Of a stretch of DNA of 64,000 nt, positions 32,922-41,659 are shown piece after piece. The DNA lies in the NCBI GenBank assembly GCA_020845575.1, contig JADLFL010000008.1, positions 1 through 64,000 of the forward strand, given 5' to 3'. Position 1 is the first letter of the stretch. Each line of letters opens with the position of its first letter. A program made the translations under genes and the position numbers. Below the pieces are notes generated by a model. That model did not search any database, had not been told where the DNA came from, and saw nothing but the letters and a program-made list of their open reading frames with translations. The stretch is from Acidobacteriota bacterium (GTDB taxonomy: Bacteria; Acidobacteriota; Vicinamibacteria; Vicinamibacterales; Vicinamibacteraceae).

Positions 32922-34385
32922 GTGGCCCGAGGGCGAGAACAGGACATCGAGCACCTGCTGCGGCGCGTCGCGTTCGGCGCCACCGAAGCCGACGTCGCCG
33001 CGTACGCGCGCCTCGGTCCCCTCGGCTTCGGCACCGCCCTCGCGCGACTCCTCGACTATGCCGACATCCCTGACGATGTCGACGACCGCATCGGACAGCC
33101 CGGGTATGTCGGCGTCACGGCGCGCGGCGTGTTCCAGCCTGCGGCCAGCATCGTCGATGCCAGACAGCGCTGGTTGTTCCGCATGGTGCACAGCCAGCGC
33201 CCGGTCGAAGAGAAGATGGCGCTCTTCTGGCACAACCACTTCGCCACCGCGTACTCCAAGATCGCGGGTGAAGTCGGAGCAGCCGAAGCCACCCGCCTGC
33301 TCGCCGCCAAGCCCTCCGAAGACGCGGCGGGCGTGACGGGCCAGTTGGAGCTGTTCCGTCGGCACGCGCTTGGCAATTTTCGTGATCTGCTGGTGGCCGT
33401 TGCACAGGACCCGGCGATGCTCTTCTGGCTCGACGGCCGGACCAACGTGCGGGCGCGGCCGCAGGAGAACTTCGCGCGGGAGTTGATGGAACTGTTCACG
33501 ATGGGCGTCGGGACGTTCGTCGAAGCCGACGTCTACGCCGGGGCGCGCGCATTCACTGGATGGAACCTCTCGCGGCCGGGCACCGATGCCACGCGGCGAT
33601 ACGCCTTCGCGTTCAACGCGGGGCAACACGATACGGCTGCCAAGGAGTTCAGCTTCGCCATCTATCCCGGCGGCGACCGCACGATTGCGGCGCGGAGCGG
33701 GTCGTCGGGAATCCAGGATGGCCTCGACCTCATCGATGCGGTCGCGCGCCATCCGGCGACCGGCCCGAGGCTGGCGCGCAAGCTGTACGCGTACTTCATC
33801 AACGACGTGGACGCGCCAGACGAGGCGCTGGTCAACGAAGTTGCCTCCGTCTACTACGCTACCGGTTTCGAGGTCGCGCCGATGGTACGCCGGCTCCTGC
33901 TGTCGCGGCAGTTCGCCGATCCGGCCAATCACTACCGGCGCTACTCGTGGCCGGCGGAGTTCGTCGTGCGCTCCCTCAAGGAGGTCGGCTGGAACGGCTT
34001 CTCGGTCGGGGCCGCGCTCACGCCGCTTGCCAACATGGGTCAGCAACTGCTCGATCCTCCGGACGTCAACGGGTGGGACCTTGGTCGCGGCTGGTTCTCC
34101 ACCGGCGCGATGCTCGCGCGGATGAACTTTGCCGCCACTCTGGCGAGCAACCAGAAGTTCAACCTCCGCGACGTGCTGCGCACCGACGCCGCCACGCCGT
34201 CGGGCCTGGTCTCGGGTGTCCTAGACCGACTGTCGTCTGACGAGATGGACGGCATGCGCGTGACCGCGCTCACCGACTATGTGACGTTTGGCGGTGCGTG
34301 GTCCGCCTCGGACGCACAGATTGCCAACAAGTCGGCCGGCCTCGTGCACCTGGTCCTCGGATCGGGCGAGTACCAGTTCATCTGA
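32922..34385 (+). CDS. DUF1800 family protein
   Basis: A 487-residue protein. GTG 32922 after TGGAG gives ARGREQDIEHLLRRVAFGAT, the usual DUF1800 N-terminus; the frame is open further up without homology. Other blocks are MALFWHNHFATAYSKI, QENFARELMELFTMG, ARAFTGWNLSRPG, RKLYAYFINDVDAPDE, LKEVGWNGFSV, DPPDVNGWDLGRGWFST and the terminal LVLGSGEYQFI. DUF1800 genes are almost always paired with a DUF1501 gene, as here (11 bases downstream). The pair is thought to be exported; its biochemical role is not established. Confidence 0.93.
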   Translation: MARGREQDIEHLLRRVAFGATEADVAAYARLGPLGFGTALARLLDYADIPDDVDDRIGQPGYVGVTARGVFQPAASIVDARQRWLFRMVHSQRPVEEKMALFWHNHFATAYSKIAGEVGAAEATRLLAAKPSEDAAGVTGQLELFRRHALGNFRDLLVAVAQDPAMLFWLDGRTNVRARPQENFARELMELFTMGVGTFVEADVYAGARAFTGWNLSRPGTDATRRYAFAFNAGQHDTAAKEFSFAIYPGGDRTIAARSGSSGIQDGLDLIDAVARHPATGPRLARKLYAYFINDVDAPDEALVNEVASVYYATGFEVAPMVRRLLLSRQFADPANHYRRYSWPAEFVVRSLKEVGWNGFSVGAALTPLANMGQQLLDPPDVNGWDLGRGWFSTGAMLARMNFAATLASNQKFNLRDVLRTDAATPSGLVSGVLDRLSSDEMDGMRVTALTDYVTFGGAWSASDAQIANKSAGLVHLVLGSGEYQFI

Positions 34386-34396
34386 GGACAGCAGCC

Positions 34397-35659
34397 ATGT
34401 CGATGACCAGACGTGAGTTCGTGCGCGGCGGAGTCGCGGCCTTCACGATCGGTTTTTCCGCACCGTCGTTTGTGTCCGACCTCGCCCTGGCGCAGGGTCA
34501 GCGGCGCCGCAACCTCGTCGTCCTGTACCTGAGTGGCGGCAACGATGCACTGAGCACGGTCATCCCCTACACCGATGCGCAATACTACGCGCGCCGGCCG
34601 ACGCTGGCCGTGCCTGCTGCCAACGTCCTGCAGATCGGATCGGACCGCGCGGGAAACGCCCTAGGTCTCCATCCGCGATTGTCGAACCTGCAGTCGATCT
34701 TCCGGGATGGCAGGCTGGCGGTGATGCAGCGCACCGGGTATCCCAACTCGAGCCGCTCGCACTTCCAGGGGACCGACATCTGGTCGACCGCCGACCCGAA
34801 ATCGCCACAGGGAACTGGGTGGCTTGGGCGCTATCTCGATAGCCTGCCGGCGCCGGTCGACCCGCTGGTGGGGTGGTCCACGGCCAGGGAGACTCCGCGC
34901 ACGCTGCTGTCGCGCACCGTCGGCGTGCCCTCGATTCCAGACGCGCAGCAGTATGCGTTTGCCAGCCCGAATGGCGGCGCAGACGCCGTGGCGGCGCGCG
35001 CCACCGCCATGCAGTTGTCGTCCCACCTGGCGGTCGATCCCCCGCACCTGTCATTCGTCAATGCCACCGCGCAGGCGGCCTTCGCCACGCTCGATCGCGT
35101 CGGCCAGGTCGCGACCTACAGCCCGAGCGTCACGTATCCCAACAACGGCCTCGCTCTGGCGTTGCGCATGGTGGCCGGCGCGATGGTGAAAGAGGTCGGC
35201 ACGCGCGTCTTCTGGGTGCAGACAGGGGGGTTCGACACACATTCAGGCCAGGACCCCAACGCCGCAAACGGGACGTACGCCAACCTGATGTCGACGCTCG
35301 ACGTGTCGCTTTCGGCGTTCTACAGAGACCTCCTGAACCAGGGCCTGCTCGGCGACACGCTCGTCCTGCAATTCTCCGAGTTCGGTCGCCGCATCGACGA
35401 GAACGGCAGCCGGGGCACCGACCACGGTGCGGCCGGCGTCATGTTGGCGCTCGGCGGCGGGATACGGGGCGGGATCTATGGAACGGCTCCGAGCCTGCGC
35501 GGCACGCCAGACAACATCACCCTCGAGAACGAGGGCCGCGACGTCCGTCACGAAACCGATTTCCGGTCGGTCTACGCCACGGTCATCGACCAATGGCTCG
35601 GCGCCGACTCGGTGGCCCTCCTGAACGGCGACTTCCGCGGCGGGCCGGCCATCCTTTGA
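34397..35659 (+). CDS. DUF1501 family Tat-exported protein
   Basis: A 420-residue protein with a twin-arginine signal (SMTRREFVRGGVAAFTIGF). Domain blocks are RNLVVLYLSGGNDALSTVIP, LGLHPRLSNLQSIF, SHFQGTDIWSTADP, FWVQTGGFDTHSGQ, LQFSEFGRRIDENGSRGTDH and VIDQWLGAD near the end. The fold is related to alkaline phosphatase/sulfatase. It differs strongly from the DUF1501 protein at 1-1424: it has SGGNDAL instead of AGAPSQLDL and belongs to the subgroup coupled to DUF1800. It starts 11 bases after the DUF1800 stop. Confidence 0.93.
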   Translation: MSMTRREFVRGGVAAFTIGFSAPSFVSDLALAQGQRRRNLVVLYLSGGNDALSTVIPYTDAQYYARRPTLAVPAANVLQIGSDRAGNALGLHPRLSNLQSIFRDGRLAVMQRTGYPNSSRSHFQGTDIWSTADPKSPQGTGWLGRYLDSLPAPVDPLVGWSTARETPRTLLSRTVGVPSIPDAQQYAFASPNGGADAVAARATAMQLSSHLAVDPPHLSFVNATAQAAFATLDRVGQVATYSPSVTYPNNGLALALRMVAGAMVKEVGTRVFWVQTGGFDTHSGQDPNAANGTYANLMSTLDVSLSAFYRDLLNQGLLGDTLVLQFSEFGRRIDENGSRGTDHGAAGVMLALGGGIRGGIYGTAPSLRGTPDNITLENEGRDVRHETDFRSVYATVIDQWLGADSVALLNGDFRGGPAIL

Positions 35660-35768
35660 GAACGCTCCACGCCGACGCCCCGCAACAGGCGCGCTCGAGG
35701 CACGCGGTGAGTCCCGCCCGCCGTCGCACGGCTTCGGGGTGCTGGCAGAATCCGGAGACGATGAACGC

Positions 35769-36455
35769 ATGACACGACGCCTACCTGACGCACCACTTTC
35801 GCGGGGCACCGACACGCTGGACCTGCCACGGGGGCGTGTGTCTCGCGTCTGGCCGGTGGGAGGTCACCTCCTGGCGGCGTGCGCCATCCTGCTTGCCGGC
35901 GGCACACACGCCTTCGGCCAGGGCCTGGAGGTCGGAGTCAAGGGCGGCGTCAATCTCGCCTCGATCACTTTCGACGAAGACGGCCCCTCGGTAGCGCCCC
36001 ACGTCGGCGCGGTTGGCGGCGGGTTCGTCGTGATCCCGCTCACGTCGGTCCTGTCGGCGCAGGTCGAAGGTCTCTATTCGGCCAAGGGCGTTCGGCTCAC
36101 CGAGGCCGGCATCGACTCGTCGCTGCGGGTCGAGTATCTTGAACTGCCCCTGCTGGCCAGGTTCACGCGCCGCGGCTCGACGCGCAATTACCATGTTGCG
36201 GCGGGGCCTGCGCTCGGTTGGCGGCTCCGCGCGCGCAGCCGTGTCGATTTCGGCTCGGTGGTCGAGGAGTTCGACCTGACTGATGACGTGGAACGGTTCG
36301 ACATCGGCATCGCAGTGGCGGCGGGCGTCGATTTCGCGCGGCTGACCGTCGACGCGCGCTACACCTTCGGCGTGCGCGACATCGACGCGGATCGGACCGA
36401 CACAGTGGTGATGAAGAATCGCGCGGCCTCAATCACCGTCGGGCTCAGGTTCTGA
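35769..36455 (+). CDS. Outer-membrane beta-barrel protein (PorT/OmpA-barrel-like)
   Basis: A 228-residue protein with GGAG before ATG 35769. A long basic N-region leads to the signal helix LLAACAILLAGGTHAFG. Then follow alternating amphipathic strands starting LEVGVKGGVNLASITF, with VEGLYSAKGVRL, VEYLELPLLARF, NYHVAAGPALGW and the C-terminal ASITVGLRF ending in Phe. This is the PorT-type 8-stranded barrel seen across Bacteroidota and Acidobacteriota. Its job is probably structural or porin-like. It lies between DUF1501 and the cupredoxin gene, with a 1-base gap to the latter. Confidence 0.85.
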   Translation: MTRRLPDAPLSRGTDTLDLPRGRVSRVWPVGGHLLAACAILLAGGTHAFGQGLEVGVKGGVNLASITFDEDGPSVAPHVGAVGGGFVVIPLTSVLSAQVEGLYSAKGVRLTEAGIDSSLRVEYLELPLLARFTRRGSTRNYHVAAGPALGWRLRARSRVDFGSVVEEFDLTDDVERFDIGIAVAAGVDFARLTVDARYTFGVRDIDADRTDTVVMKNRAASITVGLRF

Positions 36456-36456
36456 C

Positions 36457-36912
36457 ATGTCATCCTGGTCCATCCCGCGGAGCTTGCGCGTTCGATGGTG
36501 GCGTTCTGCTCGTGGTGCGCCCGCCGCCACTCGCGGCGTCGCGGTAGTCGTCGTGGCGGGTCTGTCGCAAGTCGTGGCGTGCGGTGGAGGCGAAAGCCCC
36601 AACCCGACGACGCCGTCGCCGCCGAGCGCAGCGCGCATCACGATCTCCGCCACGGGCACCGTTACACCGAACGAGATCGTGATCGCACCAGGCACGCGCC
36701 TGCTGTTTGTCAACGACCACGGGCAGCCGCACCACATGGCCTCGGACCCGCACCCGGACCACACCGATTGCCCGGAAATCAATCAGGTGGGGCACCTGGT
36801 GCCAGGCGCGAGCCGGGAGACGGGAAACATGGTCACGGTGCGGACGTGCGGCTTCCACGATCACATCAACCCGAACAACGGAGGGCTCCGCGGTCGCATC
36901 ATCATCAGGTAG
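36457..36912 (+). CDS. Cupredoxin-like lipoprotein
   Basis: A 151-residue protein. A signal with lipobox LSQVVAC (Cys about 42) leads to a Pro/Ser/Thr linker. The plastocyanin-like domain has candidate copper ligands: His in GQPHHMASDPH (about 90), Cys and His in VRTCGFHDH (about 130). The spacing C-x2-H-x-H is of the type I copper kind, although the usual Met ligand is not obvious. It could carry electrons at the outer membrane or bind copper. It follows the barrel gene by one base, so co-translation and a shared location are likely. Confidence 0.82.
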   Translation: MSSWSIPRSLRVRWWRSARGAPAATRGVAVVVVAGLSQVVACGGGESPNPTTPSPPSAARITISATGTVTPNEIVIAPGTRLLFVNDHGQPHHMASDPHPDHTDCPEINQVGHLVPGASRETGNMVTVRTCGFHDHINPNNGGLRGRIIIR

Positions 36913-37048
36913 CCAGTCCAAGGGCGGCGCCGCCATTGGTGGATCGCCGCGACGCACCAACGCCCATTGCTACGAGGCGTTCGCGATGCGCGTGGCCGGC
37001 CATGCCGACGATCCGGGCGACGCGCGTCGGGTTCCCGCAGGGGATACC

Positions 37049-38215
37049 ATGAGCGACGCAGTGACACGTCCACTCACTTCTCTCGCGCTGATGGTCCTCG
37101 CTTCGGGTGTGGCGAGCCCGGTGTCGGTCGCCACCCATACGGTTGGCCAGACGCCGGTCGCGCCGCTCCCGACGACGGTCAGCAGCAGCGGGTGGCCGAC
37201 CTCACACGTGCAGGGCGTGGCTGTCGATCGGACCCGCGGCTTCGTCTACTACTCGTTCACGACGCTGCTGGTGAAGACGGACTTCACCGGCCGCCTCGTC
37301 GGCACGCTGGGCGGCTTCACCGGACACCTCGGAGACCTCGACATCGACGAGCGCGACGGACGGATCTACGGCTCGCTCGAATACAAGGCGGCCGACGCGT
37401 TCTACATCGCGATCATCGATGGTCCTGGCGTCGATCGGGTTGGTCTCGACGCGCAGAAGTCGACGCTGCTGCGGACCGTTCATCTGGCCGAAGTGGTCAA
37501 GGACTACACGGCGGACATGAATGGCGACGGCCGCTTCGACGGCAACGTCGCCGAGACCGCAGACCATCGATACGGGTGCAGCGGCATCGACGGCGTGAGC
37601 TTCGGCCCGCGATTCGGGGAAACGTCCGGCCGGCCATATCTGACGGTGGCCTACGGCGTGTACGCGAACGTCGCGCGTCACGACAACGACCATCAGGTGC
37701 TGCTCCAGTACGACGCCTCGTCGTGGTGGGAGACCTACGCGCAGCCGCTGGATCAGGCGGCACTCCATCGACGCGGACCTGCCGCTCACGATGGCAAGTA
37801 CTTCGTCTACACCGGCAACACCACGTACGGCGTGCAGAACCTGGAATACGACGAGCACACGCAGCGGTGGCTGCTCGGCGTCTATCGCGGACGGAAGCCG
37901 GCGTTTCCGAACTACACGCTCTTTGCCGTGGACGCGGCCGCGCAGCCGACGCGTGGGCCGCTCACAGGCACGGGCGACGAGGGCCTGCGACTGCCGCTCG
38001 CCGCGGCCGGACTCCGCGACGAGGCGACGGGGATTCGCGGGTGGAACCAGAAGGCCGACGTCGGCCTGGTGTCGCTCGGCGACGGACGGTTCTACCTCGT
38101 CGTCGACAGCGTGCGAGACGGACAGCAGGGAGCCGAACTGAGGCTGTCGCGCTGGACGGGCGATCCCGACGCGCCCTTCGCACCCGCATCCGCCACGCAG
38201 AAGCAACGTCCCTAG
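37049..38215 (+). CDS. Secreted protein of unknown function, probably beta-propeller-like
   Basis: A 388-residue protein. ATG 37049 follows AGGGG and gives a signal peptide (LTSLALMVLASGVASPVSVA). Repeated strand patterns suggest propeller blades: VQGVAVDRTRGFVYYSF, LGDLDIDERDGRIYGSLEY, FVYTGNTTYGVQNLEYDE and VSLGDGRFYLVVDS. DMNGDGRFDGN looks like a calcium-binding loop. No enzyme family is recognised. It is last in the run starting with DUF1800 and may bind sugar or a metal-linked partner, but this is inference. Confidence 0.7.
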   Translation: MSDAVTRPLTSLALMVLASGVASPVSVATHTVGQTPVAPLPTTVSSSGWPTSHVQGVAVDRTRGFVYYSFTTLLVKTDFTGRLVGTLGGFTGHLGDLDIDERDGRIYGSLEYKAADAFYIAIIDGPGVDRVGLDAQKSTLLRTVHLAEVVKDYTADMNGDGRFDGNVAETADHRYGCSGIDGVSFGPRFGETSGRPYLTVAYGVYANVARHDNDHQVLLQYDASSWWETYAQPLDQAALHRRGPAAHDGKYFVYTGNTTYGVQNLEYDEHTQRWLLGVYRGRKPAFPNYTLFAVDAAAQPTRGPLTGTGDEGLRLPLAAAGLRDEATGIRGWNQKADVGLVSLGDGRFYLVVDSVRDGQQGAELRLSRWTGDPDAPFAPASATQKQRP

Positions 38216-38218
38216 GGT

Positions 38219-38263
38219 TTGCGCGAGATAGCCTGTCATGTATAATACATACATGAATCATGT
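38219..38263 (+). promoter_or_regulatory. Promoter with two adjoining 13-bp palindromes
   Basis: TTGCGC (38219-38224), a 16-base spacer and TATAAT (38241-38246). The perfect palindrome ATGTAT-A-ATACAT (38238-38250) covers the -10. A second one, ACATG-AAT-CATGT (38251-38263), covers the predicted transcript start and ATG 38253. A repressor of MarR/PadR type is a plausible binder; none is encoded next to it. Confidence 0.65.
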
Positions 38264-38993
38264 GGTCTCCGCTCGCAGCGAGGGCACTTCGCTGAGTCAC
38301 GAATCGATGACGATCGAGGTCTATTCCGACATCGTGTGCCCGTGGTGCTACATCGGTGAACGGCGGCTCGAACGCGCTCTTGCGTCGCTCCCGCCGGGCG
38401 AGCGGGTCGACGTCGTGTTCCGCCCGTATCAGCTGGATCCCGGCGCATCCGAGACGGCCGTGCCGCTGCTGGACCATCTCCAGAGGCGATTCGGCGCGCG
38501 CACGCAGGGCATGCTCGACGCGGTGACGCAGGCCGCCGAGAGCGAAGGCCTCACGCTGGCATGGGACCGCGCGCTCTCGGCCAACACGCGCACCGCACAT
38601 CGCCTGCTGCAGTGGGCGTTGCGCGAAGGCGGACCGGAGGTCCAGCGGAAGCTGGTCGATGCGCTTTTCGCACTGCACTTCACGAACGGCGGCAACGTTG
38701 CGGACAACGAGCAACTCGTCGCCGCCGCAGCCTCCGTCGGTCTCGACGCGGACGGTGCGCGAGCATATCTCGCCTCGGACGAGGGCGTGTCGGAACTGGA
38801 GGCCGAGTTGGACAAGGCGCGCGCGCTCGGCATCACGTCGGTGCCGACGTTCGTGATCGACGGTCGCTACGCCGTCCAGGGCGCGCAGCCGGCCTCGACG
38901 TTCGTCAGCGTCCTCGAGCAGGTGCGCTCGACGCGTGAGGCATCGACGGCGTCACCCGGCGACTCGTGCACCGACGGCGCGTGCGCCATCTGA
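38253..38993 (+). CDS. DsbA-family oxidoreductase, FrnE-like
   Basis: A 246-residue protein if ATG 38253 is used (leaderless: TATAAT six bases upstream), or 228 residues from ATG 38307, the start matching the family N-terminus (TIEVYSDIVCPWCYIGERRL). The active site is CPWC; a helical insertion carries RTAHRLLQWA; the cis-Pro loop is GITSVPTFVIDGRYAVQGAQ. FrnE-type proteins are cytosolic and linked to polyketide modification or stress tolerance. An unusual C-terminal tail DSCTDGACAI adds two cysteines. It probably forms an operon with the LLM oxidoreductase 18 bases downstream. Confidence 0.88.
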   Translation: MNHVVSARSEGTSLSHESMTIEVYSDIVCPWCYIGERRLERALASLPPGERVDVVFRPYQLDPGASETAVPLLDHLQRRFGARTQGMLDAVTQAAESEGLTLAWDRALSANTRTAHRLLQWALREGGPEVQRKLVDALFALHFTNGGNVADNEQLVAAAASVGLDADGARAYLASDEGVSELEAELDKARALGITSVPTFVIDGRYAVQGAQPASTFVSVLEQVRSTREASTASPGDSCTDGACAI

Positions 38994-39011
38994 CGCGCAA
39001 GGAGATCCGTC

Positions 39012-40055
39012 GTGTTCCCCCTGTCGGTACTCGAACTCGGACGCGTGCGTGAAGGCTCCACGCGCCGCGCGGCGCTGGACGAGGCGCGCGATCTGGGCCG
39101 TCATGTCGAGCAACTCGGCTACCGCCGCATCTGGGTCGCCGAGCACCACAACACGCCCGCGGTGACCACGGCGGCGACATCGCTCGTCATCGCGCACATC
39201 GCCGCGGGCACGAACACGATCCGCGTGGGTGCCGGCGGCATCATGCTGCCCAACCACGCCCCGTACGTAATCGCGGAGCAGTTCGGCACGCTCGCGACGC
39301 TGTTCCCCGGACGGATCGACCTTGGACTCGGTCGCGCACCCGGAACCGATCAGGTCACGCTGGGGGCCTTGCGGCGCGATCCGTCGAGCGCCGACACGTT
39401 CCCGCAGGACGTCCTCGAACTGCAGCGATTCCTGGCGCCGACGGTGCCGGGACAGCGGGTCGAAGCCGTACCCGGATCCGGAACGGAGGTGCCGCTCTTC
39501 ATCCTCGGATCGAGCCTGTTCGGTGCGCAGCTGGCAGCGCAGTTCGGACTGCCGTACGCATTCGCGTCGCACTTCGCGCCACAGTGGCTCGATCGGGCGA
39601 TCGCGCTCTACCGGGAGCAGTTCACGCCGTCGCCGCAGCTCGGCGCGCCGTACATGATCGTCGGCGTCAACGCGATCGCGGCAGCGACAGACGGGCAAGC
39701 ACGGCGACTGTGGACGTCGCAGCAGATGTCGTTCGCGGATCTGCTCCGCGGCACGCGTCGCGTCATGCAGCCGCCCATCGACGACATCGACACCTACTGG
39801 GCACCGCACGAAGTCGCCCACGCCTCGCAGATGCTCGCCTGCAGCGTGGTCGGCAGCGTCGACACGGTACGCGCCGGTCTCGAAGCCCTCGTGGAGCGGA
39901 CCGGGGCCGACGAACTGATCGTCGTGTCAGACGTGTTCGACGTCGCCGCACGCCTGCGCTCGTTCGAACTCATCGCCAACGCCGCCCGCGACGTCCGCCC
40001 ACGCACCACCCGTCAGCCCGATGGTGTCGGCAGCGGCCCGATCCAGTCGTCCTGA
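39012..40055 (+). CDS. LLM-class flavin-dependent oxidoreductase
   Basis: A 347-residue luciferase-like protein from GTG 39012 with AAGGAG eight bases upstream. Family blocks are [65 protein letters not shown] and [20 protein letters not shown]. It belongs to the MsnO8-like group, whose members use reduced flavin to oxidise small molecules; the substrate is unknown. Its pairing with the FrnE-like protein behind a palindromic promoter suggests an inducible redox or detoxification unit. Confidence 0.9.
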   Translation: MFPLSVLELGRVREGSTRRAALDEARDLGRHVEQLGYRRIWVAEHHNTPAVTTAATSLVIAHIAAGTNTIRVGAGGIMLPNHAPYVIAEQFGTLATLFPGRIDLGLGRAPGTDQVTLGALRRDPSSADTFPQDVLELQRFLAPTVPGQRVEAVPGSGTEVPLFILGSSLFGAQLAAQFGLPYAFASHFAPQWLDRAIALYREQFTPSPQLGAPYMIVGVNAIAAATDGQARRLWTSQQMSFADLLRGTRRVMQPPIDDIDTYWAPHEVAHASQMLACSVVGSVDTVRAGLEALVERTGADELIVVSDVFDVAARLRSFELIANAARDVRPRTTRQPDGVGSGPIQSS

Positions 40056-40069
40056 TTCGCCCCTTGGGG

Positions 40070-40422
40070 GTCAGGTAGGGCCCCAGAAAGACACGCACGC
40101 GCTCGTGTGGCGAGTTGCACGACGAATAGCCGCCAGCGACATGTTCGCTGCGTGCAGACAGTCGCGCGCCGGGCGCACAGACGTTCGCCGAGCGCGTCGG
40201 CTGCTACTCGAGATCGCGGAGAAACAGACCCAGTCGAAACGGACGGCGTGACAGCGCAGGGCCAACGCACTGCCGCCCATGATCGCGCCTTCGAGAAGCA
40301 TCTGCTCGACCACGACCAGTGCCATGCCGACTCGCCGGCGCAACGCGAGTCCCTCGCTGCCCTCGAGGTTGCGAATGCTGCTCCAGCGCACGCACGCTGG
40401 CCGGAGGGTCGATGTCGCTCAC
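40070..40422 (-). pseudogene. AbiEii-like nucleotidyltransferase toxin remnant
   Basis: GTG 40422 overlaps the stop of the antitoxin remnant (GTGA), as in intact AbiE pairs, and begins VSDIDPPASVRALEQHS. After a frameshift the reading continues ALVVVEQMLLEGAIMGGSAL and ALRCHAVRFDWVCFSA, resembling the GG(S/T)ALxLR...FxxDxD core of AbiEii/AbiGii toxins. The catalytic acidic residues and most of the C-terminal part are gone. It is a dead remnant. Confidence 0.6.
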
Positions 40423-40763
40423 GGCCGTAACCCCTTCCGCACCCGATGCCACTCGGCGGTGGTCAACAGCCCTGCTGCTCACGCTTGTTTCGCGGCGTCC
40501 AGCAAACGCTCGACCTCGACGCGTCCGCGACACTCGAGGATCGCATCGACGACCGGCTGCGTCTCCAGACCCTCGTAGACAGTCGTGCGCACGTCACCCC
40601 TGACGCGACTCAGCTCGATGAACGGTGGCAACGTCGGACGCGCACGGCGGCGGACAGCCACCTTGACCCGTCGAGGATTGACGTCGGCGAGCCCGAGCAG
40701 GGCCAGGACCGACTCGCCGAGACGTGCCCATTCGATGCGCCGCGCCCGGCGAACAACGAGCAT
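40419..40763 (-). pseudogene. AbiEi-like antitoxin remnant
   Basis: The reading PTLPPFIELSRVRGDVRTTV, then YEGLETQPVVDAILECRGRV and EVERLLDAAKQA, matches the C-terminal domain of AbiEi-type antitoxins (type IV toxin-antitoxin). A TGA at 40479-40481 interrupts it where R or a similar residue is expected; the frame then continues AAGLLTTAEWHRVRKGLRP to a TGA that overlaps the toxin start. The N-terminal winged helix is missing. Its 5' edge runs into a HIT-gene fragment on the other strand. Confidence 0.68.
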
Positions 40764-41035
40764 TGGGATTTCATCGGCGCGCTATCGACCTCTTCACTCT
40801 ATCTGTCGAAGACTCACACCTACCGTGGATACTCGCTGCTCGTCTTCGATGCCAGGCACGTCGAACGGCTGGATGAGCTGAGCGCGGATGAGTGGTCGGC
40901 GTTCGCGCCGGACCTGTCGATCGCGCACAATGCGATCAGCCGGGTGACGCGGCCTGTTCACATGAATATCGAGTTGCTCGGCAATGTGATTCGGCATCTG
41001 CACTGGCACATCGTGGCCCGCTATGCCGGGCTTGT
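40724..41035 (+). pseudogene. HIT-family protein fragment
   Basis: The frame reads CPFDAPRPANNEHWDFI, LSTSSLYLSKTHTYRGYSLL, VFDARHVERLDELSADEWS, HMNIELLGNVIRHLHWHIVA. This is a HIT-domain protein with the catalytic H-x-H-x-H present as HLHWH (histidine triad HxHxH partly altered). No start codon lies before the CP motif, and the conserved region after HIVARY is replaced by the end of the convergent methyltransferase gene. Both ends are missing, so it is probably inactive. Confidence 0.72.
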
Positions 41036-41036
41036 G

Positions 41037-41570
41037 TCACGCTCGTGCAGTTGGTGCAGGTCTTCCTTCAATGACCCGGACGTGGGACCCGCGCCGCCTG
41101 ACCAGCTCGTACAGCACCACTCCCGCCGCGGTCGCGACGTTCAGCGATCGCTTCTCTCCCAGCATCGGGATGCGGACGTATGCGCCGATCTGCGCGGCGA
41201 TGCCGGCGCTGACGCCTTCCTTCTCGTGGCCGAATACCAGGCAGACCGGCCACTGCGGTTCCCACTCGTACAAATCCATCGCATCGGCTGACGTCTCCAC
41301 AGCAACGACGTGATAGCCGCGCGCGGCTTCGGCGGCGAGCGCAGCGCTCGTGTCCTGGTGATAGTCCCAGGGCACGGTCAGCTCCGCGCCGAGCGCGGTC
41401 TTGGCGATCGCGTGCCGCTGCTTCGTCCCCTGATCGGGACGCGGCGTGATGCCGCAGAGCAGCAGCCGCTCGATCGCGCACGCGTCCGCCGTGCGGAAGA
41501 ACGCGCCGGTGTTGTAGAGGCTGCGGATGTTATCGAGCGCGACGACGACAGGAAGGGACGAGCGGTGCAC
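41037..41570 (-). CDS. SpoU/TrmH-family RNA 2'-O-methyltransferase
   Basis: A 177-residue protein consisting of the SPOUT domain alone: VVALDNIRSLYNTGAFFRTA (motif 1 with the N/R pair), CLVFGHEKEGVS (motif 2, GxExxG) and VRIPMLGEKRSLNVATAAGV (motif 3, SLNVxxAxG). The knot that binds S-adenosylmethionine looks intact. Members modify ribose in tRNA or rRNA; the target is not clear. GTG 41570 lies five bases after TACGAT. Its 3' end abuts the HIT fragment. Confidence 0.9.
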   Translation of the reverse strand: MHRSSLPVVVALDNIRSLYNTGAFFRTADACAIERLLLCGITPRPDQGTKQRHAIAKTALGAELTVPWDYHQDTSAALAAEAARGYHVVAVETSADAMDLYEWEPQWPVCLVFGHEKEGVSAGIAAQIGAYVRIPMLGEKRSLNVATAAGVVLYELVRRRGSHVRVIEGRPAPTARA

Positions 41571-41659
41571 GCCTCATCGTAGTGCACGCCCGCATGGTCG
41601 CAGGCGCGACCGGAAAGCGGATGACGCCACCGGGTTCACGCGGTATCGTTTACGGCCTC

